A model generated the notes under the pieces. That model made no database searches and had not been told where the DNA came from. It was given only the letters and a program-made list of their open reading frames with translations. This document shows, piece by piece, positions 35,775-42,729 of a stretch of 64,000 nucleotides of DNA (within the stretch, counting starts at the first letter, position 1; each line of letters opens with the position of its first letter). A program made the translations under genes and the position numbers. This DNA comes from Bradyrhizobium betae (GTDB lineage: Bacteria > Pseudomonadota > Alphaproteobacteria > Rhizobiales > Xanthobacteraceae): NCBI RefSeq assembly GCF_004123905.1, contig NZ_MZXW01000022.1, positions 248,001 through 312,000 of the forward strand, written 5' to 3'.

Positions 35775-36204
35775 ACTGCCCTCCCTTGCAAAGGCGCTCG
35801 ACTCCGGCAGCCCGTGTTCGGACCCGGAAGCCAGCGACCGATATTTTCGGATCTCTCGGAGTTAATCAATTATAGGGTGTGATCGTATCAAAATGCAATA
35901 TCAAGGTGTCGATCGACCCGCGTCCCTGACAGGCTATTTCCAGGAACAATTGCGTGAGCAGGACCAATGACGGAGCAGGTCCTTTGCGATCACTTGCGAC
36001 AAAATCGATTACGGACCGCCGCCGCGCCAAGCTGCCGTGGTCAATCTCGGCAAATCAAATTGGCTGAACAGATTCGCTCAGACGCATCGCGTCCGATGCA
36101 GCCACTTTTGCCTGATGTTTGATGATCAGATCATCGACTTGATCTGCGAGGGGATTTCGGCAGCAACAGGCCCTACCCCGACTAAAACGGCGCGATCCGC
36201 CGTA
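35775..36204. other. Intergenic region between the lipase gene and tRNA-Leu
   Basis: A 430-base stretch that is locally AT-rich near 35860-35915 (ATCAATTATAGGG), as expected for the lipase promoter. I found no supported gene or further RNA in it. Confidence 0.45.
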
Positions 36205-36289
36205 TGGTGCGCTCGGAGGGACTCGAACCCCCACGGTGTTACCCACTGCCACCTCAAGGCAGCGCGTCTACCAATTCCGCCACGAGCGC
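36205..36289 (-). tRNA. tRNA-Leu (anticodon GAG)
   Basis: Read on the minus strand, 85 nucleotides fold as a class II tRNA with a long variable arm. The 7-pair acceptor stem is GCGCTCG/CGAGCGC, the D-loop has TTGGTAGAC, and the anticodon stem CTGCC/GGCAG holds loop TTGAGGT with anticodon GAG (reads CUC and CUU). The T-arm is GGGGGTTCGAGTCCC, and CCA is encoded. No integrase or duplicated 3' end is seen beside it. Confidence 0.95.
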
Positions 36290-36451
36290 AAGGAGATACC
36301 GGCCTGAGGTCGTTAGGCTGGCCGGATCAGCGGTCGCCGATCTAACAAATCCATCAGGGGGATACAAGCCTGCAAAGGCCTCGAATTCCACAAGCTTGGC
36401 AGGAAAATCCCTATCCCTGTCCGGATCGGTCCTATCGGATGCCGAAGCCCT

Positions 36452-36508
36452 CGTTACCGCGTGCCCAGGCCGCTACCGCGTCTCCGGGGCGCTACCGCGT
36501 CCCCTGCG
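36452..36508 (-). repeat. Three 19-base tandem repeats at the 3' end of the FliN-like gene
   Basis: Units at 36452-36470, 36471-36489 and 36490-36508 share the core CG(C/T)TACCGCGT. The third includes the last codons and stop of the FliN-like gene, so the gene's 3' end has been copied twice downstream. Confidence 0.75.
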
Positions 36509-36767
36509 TGCGCGGCAGCATCTGCTTGACCTCGACCGCGATTCGGTTGCGGTCCACCAGCACGACGCCGGAGGCGACCGGCAGGTTATTGGCCAAGACC
36601 TTGACCTCGTCGGCCTCGGTCGCGTCCAGCTCGATGATGGCGCCGCGGGAAAGACGTAATACTTGATGGATCGGCATGGTGGTCGTCCCGAGGACGACCA
36701 TGAGATCCACGGTGACTTTATCGAGAGTGGGCACTGTCAGGACCGCCGCAACTGGAGACTGAGCCAA
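36492..36767 (-). CDS. fliN: FliN-like flagellar motor switch protein
   Basis: A 91-residue protein that is essentially a single SpoA/FliN C-terminal domain: LDKVTVDLMVVLGTTTMPIHQVLRLSRGAIIELDATEADEVKVLANNLPVASGVVLVDRNRIAVEV. FliN forms the base of the flagellar C-ring with FliM and FliG. It is close to the shortest FliN size and lacks the usual N-terminal extension. No other flagellar genes are near, so it is either a detached motor gene or a second FliN paralogue. It is divergent from lipB. Confidence 0.85.
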   Translation of the reverse strand: MAQSPVAAVLTVPTLDKVTVDLMVVLGTTTMPIHQVLRLSRGAIIELDATEADEVKVLANNLPVASGVVLVDRNRIAVEVKQMLPRTQGTR

Positions 36768-36816
36768 AGGACTTTGGCATTTGCGCCTGTGATCATCACC
36801 ACGTTATGGTTAGCCA

Positions 36817-37554
36817 ATGGTTAATTCACCTCAAAACCCCCGCCAAGACCTCGATTTGACGTCGTTTTCCGCTGCAAGCGGCGAACCTGTCGAGTGGCGA
36901 ATCTCCGACGCGCCCGTGCCCTATCCGGAGGCGGTTTCCGCCATGGAGGCGCGAGTCGCGGCGATTGCGGCCGGCGAAGCGCCGGAGCTGGTCTGGCTGC
37001 TGGAGCACCCCCCGCTCTACACCTCGGGCACCTCGGGCAAGGAAAGCGACCTGCTCGATCCCCGATTCCCGACCTTTGCCACCGGGCGCGGCGGGCAGCT
37101 GACCTATCACGGGCCCGGCCAGCGGGTGGCCTACATCATGCTCGACCTCAAGCGCCGCCGGCCTGATGTGCGGGCTTATGTCGCGAGCCTGGAGGAGCTG
37201 ATCCTGAAGACGCTCGGCGCCTTCAACGTCCGCGGCGAGCGGCGCGAGGACCGGGTCGGCGTCTGGGTGAAGCGGCCCGACAAGGGATCCGAGCATGAAG
37301 ACAAGATCGCGGCGATCGGCGTCCGGCTGAAGCGCTGGGTCTCGTTCCACGGCATCGCCATCAATGTCGAGCCGGAGCTGTCGCATTTCGCCGGCATCGT
37401 GCCCTGCGGCGTCGCCGATCCCCGCTACGGCGTGACGTCGCTGGTCGATCTCGGCCAGCTCGTGACCATGACTGACGTCGACGTCGCGCTCCGGCAGGCG
37501 TTCGAGGAGTTGTTCGGGCCGACCAAGGCGTTGGTGCCGGAGGCGGCTGCCTAG
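36817..37554 (+). CDS. lipB: Octanoyltransferase LipB
   Basis: A 245-residue enzyme that moves the octanoyl group from acyl carrier protein to lipoyl domains, the first step of lipoate assembly before LipA. The motifs RGGQLTYHGPGQ (octanoyl-binding loop), DKIAAIGVRLKRWVSFHGIAINV with the catalytic lysine, and IVPCG with the nucleophilic cysteine are all visible. The Pro/Leu-rich start LLEHPPLYTSGTSG also fits. The ATG at 36817 overlaps a small out-of-frame ATG and has no strong ribosome site. No lipA is adjacent. Confidence 0.96.
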   Translation: MVNSPQNPRQDLDLTSFSAASGEPVEWRISDAPVPYPEAVSAMEARVAAIAAGEAPELVWLLEHPPLYTSGTSGKESDLLDPRFPTFATGRGGQLTYHGPGQRVAYIMLDLKRRRPDVRAYVASLEELILKTLGAFNVRGERREDRVGVWVKRPDKGSEHEDKIAAIGVRLKRWVSFHGIAINVEPELSHFAGIVPCGVADPRYGVTSLVDLGQLVTMTDVDVALRQAFEELFGPTKALVPEAAA

Positions 37555-37749
37555 CGTTTCCTGTTGGAGACGCGCTGCTCGCATTCTCCATACATACGAA
37601 TCGGCTATGTTCGATTCCGGTGCCGCCCACGCCTCCCCCCTCCGCCGGGAAAGCAGATGTCATGCCGGGCGAGTTGATCATCGGACCGACTGTTCGAGCA
37701 CTGGGCATAAGGAGGGATTGCATTTCAGCTCGCAATGGGAGGTTTTACG

Positions 37750-38463
37750 ATGAAGCTGTCTGCACCCATCTATCATCTGAAGCGCAAAGCAAAACGCTTG
37801 TCGCGTGCGGAAGGCGTCCCGCTCCACGCCGCACTTGACCGCATTGCCGCGAGCGAAGGGTTTTCCGCCTGGAGCATGCTCGCGGCAAAAGCTGGCGCAG
37901 TCACGCCGGCCAATCGACTGTTTCCGCAATTCCAGCAGGGCGATCTCGTGCTGGTCGGGGCGCGCCCCGGCCAAGGCAAGACTCTGATGAGCCTCGAACT
38001 TTCCGTGGAGGCCATGAAGTCGGGCCATCACGCCGCGTTCTTCTCGCTCGAATACACAGAGAGAGACGTTCTGGATCGATTGCGTGCGATCGGCGTAGAC
38101 CCCGTGCAGTTCGACAAACTGTTCGAGGTCGATTGCTCCGACGCGATCAGCGCCGATCACATCATCAAGCAGATGGCAGCAGCGCCCCGCGGCACGGTCG
38201 TGGTGATCGACTATCTGCAACTGCTCGACCAGAGGCGCGAAAACCCCGATCTCACCGTTCAGGTGCGCGCGCTGAAATCGTTCGCACGCGACAAGGGGCT
38301 GATCGTGGTCTTCATCTCGCAGATCGACCGGTCCTATGATCCCTCGATAAAACCCTGCCCTGATATCAGCGATGTCAGGCTGCCGAACCCGCTGGATCTG
38401 AAACTGTTCGACAAGACGTGCTTCCTGAACAATTCCGAAGTTCAGTTCCGCGCGGCGAGCTGA
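37750..38463 (+). CDS. Stand-alone DnaB-like RecA-fold ATPase
   Basis: A 237-residue protein. Residues 1-50 form a small helical module (HLKRKAKRLSRAEGVPLHAALDRIAASEGFSAWSML) found in several rhizobial proteins. Residues 55-237 carry the core motifs of the DnaB helicase C-terminal domain: Walker A GARPGQGKT (70-78), FFSLEYTERD matching DnaB motif H1a with the catalytic glutamate, Walker B VVVIDYLQLLD (D154), and FISQIDRSYD matching motif H3. The replicative N-terminal domain and the region after H3 with the arginine finger are missing, so it is about half a DnaB. ATG 37750 has GGGAGG upstream, better than the ATG five codons earlier. Function unknown. Confidence 0.75.
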   Translation: MKLSAPIYHLKRKAKRLSRAEGVPLHAALDRIAASEGFSAWSMLAAKAGAVTPANRLFPQFQQGDLVLVGARPGQGKTLMSLELSVEAMKSGHHAAFFSLEYTERDVLDRLRAIGVDPVQFDKLFEVDCSDAISADHIIKQMAAAPRGTVVVIDYLQLLDQRRENPDLTVQVRALKSFARDKGLIVVFISQIDRSYDPSIKPCPDISDVRLPNPLDLKLFDKTCFLNNSEVQFRAAS

Positions 38464-38470
38464 CGATCAG

Positions 38471-38498
38471 GCCGCGGGTGAGATCGCTCACCCGCGGC
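38471..38498. terminator. Perfect hairpin between convergent genes
   Basis: GCCGCGGGTGAG (38471-38482) pairs perfectly with CTCACCCGCGGC (38487-38498) around an ATCG loop. It has no T run but lies between two convergent stops, so it probably blocks readthrough from both sides. Confidence 0.6.
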
Positions 38499-38506
38499 TT
38501 GCCGCC

Positions 38507-38929
38507 TCACGCGGCAGCTAGCGACACTTCGAGCTTGCCGGCGATGTAACGACGTTCCTGGGTGAGGCCGCCAAAGCCGTAAGCGTCGCCCTTGACCTCG
38601 TCGACATGCAGATAGGTCTCGGGATGCAGCGGGCCCAGGATCTCGGCCATACGTTTGAACGTGGCGGCGAGATAGGCGGCCTTCTCGTCCTTGGTGTTGG
38701 TGCCTTCGCTGACGTGGATATCGATCCAGTAGCTGGCGAGCTTTTGCTCGGCGAGCGACTTGCCGCCGGCGAACCAGTCAGCCGCATCGACCGATTTCAC
38801 GATGATGGCGGTCACCTTGGGATCCTTGTGCAGGATCTTTGCGGTGAGCTCGGACACGGCGCTGGCGATGTCGGCCTTCAGCGCGGGCGACTGGCGGGGG
38901 GTGGTGTACGACACGGTGATCAGGGGCAT
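38507..38929 (-). CDS. Tautomerase-family protein
   Basis: A 140-residue protein of the tautomerase/4-oxalocrotonate tautomerase superfamily. After loss of the initiator Met, Pro2 would be the N-terminal catalytic proline (MPLITVSYTTPRQSPALKADIASAVSELTAKIL). Two beta-alpha-beta units are visible, the second starting around YWIDIHVSEGTNTKDEKAAYLAATFKRMAEIL, so it is a fused, long-form member. Substrate unknown. It is divergent from a LysR regulator that likely controls it. Confidence 0.82.
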   Translation of the reverse strand: MPLITVSYTTPRQSPALKADIASAVSELTAKILHKDPKVTAIIVKSVDAADWFAGGKSLAEQKLASYWIDIHVSEGTNTKDEKAAYLAATFKRMAEILGPLHPETYLHVDEVKGDAYGFGGLTQERRYIAGKLEVSLAAA

Positions 38930-38999
38930 GGTCGTTCTCCTCAGGATGTCGCGCGATTTGCGCGGCGTTGGAGAGAAGCTAGACCTTCACCCGCCATTT

Positions 39000-39032
39000 T
39001 GGTATCTTATCTCTATTGATACCAGTGATAAG
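39000..39032. promoter_or_regulatory. Nested inverted repeats upstream of the LysR gene
   Basis: TGGTATC (39000-39006) pairs with GATACCA (39018-39024), and CTTATC (39006-39011) pairs with GATAAG (39027-39032). TATC-N6-GATA in the centre fits a LysR box. It lies 9 bases before the LysR start in the divergent gap with the tautomerase gene. Confidence 0.5.
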
Positions 39033-39040
39033 CATTCATA

Positions 39041-39895
39041 ATGACCGCCACACTCGATATCGCCACCATCAAGGCCTTCCTGCTGGTCGCCGACCTCCAG
39101 GGTTTTACGCGTGCTGCCGAGGTACTCGGTACGACACAGGCCGCCGTCAGCCTGAAGCTGCAACGGCTGGAGACGCTACTCGGAAAACGCCTCGTCGAGC
39201 GCTCGCCGCGTGCCGTCCGACTCACCGCCGACGGCGCGGCGTTCCTTGACCGCGCCCGCGCGCTGATGGAAGCGCATGACCGCGCGCTGTCGGGCGAGGC
39301 ACCGGCCGCGCAATCGCTCTCGCTCGGTATCTCCGACCACGCCGCGGGCCCCGAACTGGTGCCGCTGCTCGAACGCCTGCATGCGATGTCGGCGAACCTC
39401 ACGTTTGCCGTCACCATTGGCTTTTCGCGCGAGATGCAGGATGCCTATGACGCGGGCGAGCTCGACGCGGTGATCGTCCGCCAGGAAGGCAGCCGCCGCG
39501 GCGGCGAAAAACTGACCGAGGACGAATTCGGCTGGTTCGCATCACGGCGCCTCGCCCTACCGAAGGGCGAACCGCTGCCACTCGCAACCCTCGCCCCGCC
39601 CTGCGGTGTCCGCGCCATCGCCGTGCGTGCGCTCGACAAGGCCGGAATGGCCTGGCGCGAACGCTTCGTCGGAGGCGGCGTCACGGCCGTGGTCGCTGCC
39701 GCGCTTGCCGGACTTGCGATTGCGCCGCTGGCGCGCCGGATCGCACCGCCCGGATTGGTCGACATCGGGCCTGCACACGAACTGCCAAAGCTCGGCAGCT
39801 CGAAGGTGATGCTGCATTCGAAGGTCAGCGATCCCGCCAAGCTGGCAGCGTTGCGCGCGGTGGCGGCGACATTTCGAAGTGTAGCCGCCACCTGA
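39041..39895 (+). CDS. LysR-family regulator
   Basis: A 284-residue LysR-type regulator. The helix-turn-helix at about residues 1-65 reads DIATIKAFLLVADLQGFTRAAEVLGTTQAAVSLKLQRLE. The effector domain follows from about 90 (LSLGISDHAAGPELVPLLERL). It is divergent from the tautomerase gene with a nested dyad in the gap. It converges with the epimerase gene 2 bases from its stop. The effector is unknown. Confidence 0.88.
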   Translation: MTATLDIATIKAFLLVADLQGFTRAAEVLGTTQAAVSLKLQRLETLLGKRLVERSPRAVRLTADGAAFLDRARALMEAHDRALSGEAPAAQSLSLGISDHAAGPELVPLLERLHAMSANLTFAVTIGFSREMQDAYDAGELDAVIVRQEGSRRGGEKLTEDEFGWFASRRLALPKGEPLPLATLAPPCGVRAIAVRALDKAGMAWRERFVGGGVTAVVAAALAGLAIAPLARRIAPPGLVDIGPAHELPKLGSSKVMLHSKVSDPAKLAALRAVAATFRSVAAT

Positions 39896-39897
39896 AT

Positions 39898-41334
39898 TCA
39901 TAGGATCGCCTCGAACGCGCTGCGCAGCGTCTCGTGCCGGAACACAAAACCGCGGCTCAGCGCCTTGTTCGGCAGCACGCGCTGTCCGCCGAGCAGGAGC
40001 TCGTCGGCAAAGCCGCCGCCGACCCGGCGCAGCAGGCCGCCGGGAATGCGGAACACCGCGGGGCGATGCAGACAGCGGCCGAGCTCCTCGGTGAACTTTG
40101 CGTTGGTGACCGGGATCGGCGCGGTGGCATTGACGGGACCTGCGAGATCAGGCGTCGCCATCACATAGGCGATCAGCCGGATCAAATCGTCGCGCTCGAT
40201 CCAGGACATCCACTGCCGCCCGGTGCCGAGGGGACCGCCGAGGCCGAACTCGAACGGCGTCAGCAAGCGCGTGACAAAACCGCCTTCCGTGCCGAGCACG
40301 AGGCCGACGCGCAAATTGACCACGCGGACGCCAAGCTCCTCCGCCGGCCGCGCCGCCCTTTCCCAGGCCGCGCACAGCTCGTGGCTGAAGCAGGCGTGGG
40401 ACTTCGCAGATTCCGTCAGCACCTGGTCGGCCCACAGGCCGTACCAGCCGATGGCAGAGCCGCTGACGAGCATCTCGGGCTTGCGCTCGAGCCGCGCAAT
40501 CAGCTTCACGACCTCGCCGGTCATGTCGATGCGCGAGCTGATGATCTTCGCGCGCTTCGCTTCGGTCCAGAGGCCGTTGCCGATCGGCTCGCCAGCGAGG
40601 TTGACGATGGCGTCGATTGGCGTGTCCGCGGCGAGTTGATCGAGGCTGGTGATCAGCGTCACGGGCGGGGGCAGCATCTCGGCCTTCGCGGGGGTGCGGA
40701 TCAGCGCGATGACGTGATGCCCGGCACCACCGAGGCTCGCCGCAAGGCGGCTGCCGATGAAGCCGGTGGCACCGGTGATCAAAACGGTCTTGCGGCCGGG
40801 CAGCTTGTCGACGAGTCCGTTCGCGGGCACGCTTCGCATGCGGCCGAGCCGGCGCATCGCCGCAAAGTCCCTGATGCCGCAGAGCGCAGCGCCGACTGCG
40901 CAGGCGGTCGCGGCGATACTGAGCAGGCCCCGATACACGACGGTCACGCCAAAGGGCTGCATCGCCCACTCGAGCAGCACCGGCAGCAGCAGCGCCAGGA
41001 TGGCACCGTAGTTGATCGCCAGCAGCGTGTGGTTGATGCGCTCGCTCGGCGGCAGTTTCCGGCTCAGATCCTCCTCGACAAAATCCATCAGCGTGATGAC
41101 GATCTCGGCGATCAGCACCGCGACGATCAGCAGCGCGAGCACGCCATAGACCTCGAGCCAGCCGAGCAGCAGGAATAGCAGCGCATAGAGCATGTTGCGA
41201 ATGCCGTGCAGCTTCAGCTCGAAGCGCTGCGACGGGCGCCAGGCCAGGCGCTCGGTGAATTCGTGGTGATAGAAGGTGTCGAACACGCCCATCACGATCT
41301 GGATGGCGATGAGCGTCCACAACAGCAGCGTCAT
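39898..41334 (-). CDS. Membrane DoxX-like domain fused to a TIGR01777 sugar-nucleotide epimerase-type domain
   Basis: A 478-residue fusion. Residues 1-160 hold four or five membrane helices and a His pair (FYHHEFTERLAW) of DoxX-like type. Residues 182-478 are an NAD-dependent epimerase/dehydratase-fold domain of the TIGR01777/YfcH family: Rossmann motif TGATGFIGS at 187-195, NLAGEPIGNGLWTEAKRAKI, SGSAIGWYG and RVGLVLGTEGG. The catalytic YxxxK is degraded to a WYG context, as is usual in TIGR01777. The start ATG overlaps the stop of the upstream DUF4166 gene (ATGA). The fusion suggests a redox step on a membrane-bound product; substrate unknown. Confidence 0.82.
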   Translation of the reverse strand: MTLLLWTLIAIQIVMGVFDTFYHHEFTERLAWRPSQRFELKLHGIRNMLYALLFLLLGWLEVYGVLALLIVAVLIAEIVITLMDFVEEDLSRKLPPSERINHTLLAINYGAILALLLPVLLEWAMQPFGVTVVYRGLLSIAATACAVGAALCGIRDFAAMRRLGRMRSVPANGLVDKLPGRKTVLITGATGFIGSRLAASLGGAGHHVIALIRTPAKAEMLPPPVTLITSLDQLAADTPIDAIVNLAGEPIGNGLWTEAKRAKIISSRIDMTGEVVKLIARLERKPEMLVSGSAIGWYGLWADQVLTESAKSHACFSHELCAAWERAARPAEELGVRVVNLRVGLVLGTEGGFVTRLLTPFEFGLGGPLGTGRQWMSWIERDDLIRLIAYVMATPDLAGPVNATAPIPVTNAKFTEELGRCLHRPAVFRIPGGLLRRVGGGFADELLLGGQRVLPNKALSRGFVFRHETLRSAFEAIL

Positions 41335-41996
41335 GATACGGCCTCCCTGAACATGGCGGACTGGTGGATCAGTGCGCCGTAACGCGGATGAATGACGTCG
41401 AGGGTGAAGCGGAAAGCACCCTCGCCGAGATCGCCGTGCGTCACCGTGAGATCGCCCGGCGTCAGCCATTGCGGCAGCGGGATCCAGAGGCGTCCGAGCT
41501 GGAGGCCGTAGCCGGCACTGCGGAAGGTCAGCGCCTGGCCTTCGACCGCGATACGGAGCGCCATCGAGACGCCGAAGCCGACATATTCCTCGAGCCCGGT
41601 CGGCCCGGCAAAACGCTTGGCGGAATGGATCACCTGTGGAAAGCCGCGCTTGCGGGCGCAGATGCGGGTCCAGGTCTGGCCACCGGTCGCGCCGTCCTCG
41701 GTGACCGTGACGATCATGGGCACGCCGGTATCGCGTCCCGTGGGCAGCGGGCCGCCGATCAGGCGCGCGGCTTGCGCGAACCACCAGCCGATGTCGCTGA
41801 AAGAGACCTCCTCGACCACGCCGACATAGACGACGCTGTCACCGTCGCCGACGCGTTTTGAGAAGCGCCGCCAGGTCGCGAGCGGCAGGCGACCCCAATC
41901 CTCATCCGGCAACAGCGCGCGGAAGCGGCGATCGTCGAGCAGTTTTGTGTGAGCGGAGGGAGTTGCGTTGGAGCCTGATAATCGAGCCGACGTCAT
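41331..41996 (-). CDS. DUF4166 protein
   Basis: A 221-residue protein with the DUF4166 domain, found beside or fused to epimerase-type enzymes of unknown substrate. Hallmarks are the WGRLPLATWRRFSKR start, GDLTVTHGDLGEGAFRFTLDVIHPRYGALIHQSAMF near the end, and GGQTWTRICARKRGFPQVIHS in the middle. No signal peptide. ATG 41994-41996 follows GAGGAGGG. Middle gene of a three-gene operon: 16 bases after gbsR and overlapping the epimerase fusion by 4 bases. Confidence 0.85.
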   Translation of the reverse strand: MTSARLSGSNATPSAHTKLLDDRRFRALLPDEDWGRLPLATWRRFSKRVGDGDSVVYVGVVEEVSFSDIGWWFAQAARLIGGPLPTGRDTGVPMIVTVTEDGATGGQTWTRICARKRGFPQVIHSAKRFAGPTGLEEYVGFGVSMALRIAVEGQALTFRSAGYGLQLGRLWIPLPQWLTPGDLTVTHGDLGEGAFRFTLDVIHPRYGALIHQSAMFREAVS

Positions 41997-42012
41997 CGCA
42001 CCCTCCTCGACG

Positions 42013-42570
42013 CTATTTGGCCTTGCCCAGAGGCAGCAGACTGGCGATCTTCTCGCCGAGCTTCATCAGCGCGACCAATCGCGGCCGCGGCACCTTCAGC
42101 ATCTGCATGAACCAGTGGTCGGCGAGCTCGGTGAAGGCGAGCATCTCCTTCAGCCGTTTGCTCGCGACCGGATTGATGGTGGGATCGTCGGCCGCATCGG
42201 ACACGCAGGCCCGGAGCGCCGTGATCGCGGGATCAAGCTCCCGCTCCTTGCGCCGCGCCGCGATGCGTGCCGCAACCTCCCAGATATCGGTCTCGGCCTC
42301 GTAATGATCGCGGCGGTCGCCGAGGATCGGGACGCGCCGGATCAGGTTCCAGGCCAGCAACTCCTTCAGCGAATTGGAGACGTTGGAACGCGCCATGCCG
42401 AGCGTGTCGGCGATGTCCTCGGCCGTCATCGGCGCCTCGGCGAGATAGAGCAGCCCGTGGATCTGGCTGACCGAGCGATTGACGCCCCACTGATCCCCCA
42501 TGTCGCCCCAATGCAGGATGAAGCGCTCGACGGCGGCGGGGAGTTTCTTCTTTCCGGTCATTTCTGTCAT
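42013..42570 (-). CDS. GbsR/MarR-family regulator
   Basis: A 185-residue DNA-binding protein of the GbsR/MarR family. The winged helix lies at about residues 35-95 (VSQIHGLLYLAEAPMTAEDIADTLGMARSNVSNSLKELLAWNLIRRV) with a helical dimerisation end. It heads the DUF4166/epimerase operon. A perfect dyad covers its start codon, so it probably represses its own operon. The ATG at 42568-42570 is chosen; the region upstream of it is not homologous. Confidence 0.88.
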   Translation of the reverse strand: MTEMTGKKKLPAAVERFILHWGDMGDQWGVNRSVSQIHGLLYLAEAPMTAEDIADTLGMARSNVSNSLKELLAWNLIRRVPILGDRRDHYEAETDIWEVAARIAARRKERELDPAITALRACVSDAADDPTINPVASKRLKEMLAFTELADHWFMQMLKVPRPRLVALMKLGEKIASLLPLGKAK

Positions 42571-42578
42571 AACAGAAA
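42561..42578. promoter_or_regulatory. Palindrome overlapping the gbsR-type start codon
   Basis: TTTCTGT-CATA-ACAGAAA is a perfect 7-base inverted repeat with a 4-base centre that contains the start codon. It is a likely autoregulatory operator. Confidence 0.55.
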
Positions 42579-42729
42579 TATCTGACGAATGCGATTGACT
42601 GTCAATAGCCTCCGATAGGGCTTGCGTCCTGCATACCGTCCGCCGTATTTGCCTAAAAACGTCCCAGAGGACGGGAACCAACCGCCCTCCTGAGCGTTTT
42701 GCCACGTTGCAGGCGGGGTTGAGTTGAGA

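Noticed and set aside
36205..36289. tRNA-Leu as an integration site
   Set aside because: No duplicate of its 3' end and no integrase gene within the flanks.
37590..37660. TTCGATTCCGG followed by GCCGCCCAC, resembling a tRNA T-arm and acceptor
   Set aside because: No D-arm, anticodon arm or matching 5' acceptor is present, and no integrase is nearby, so an attachment-site remnant is not supported.
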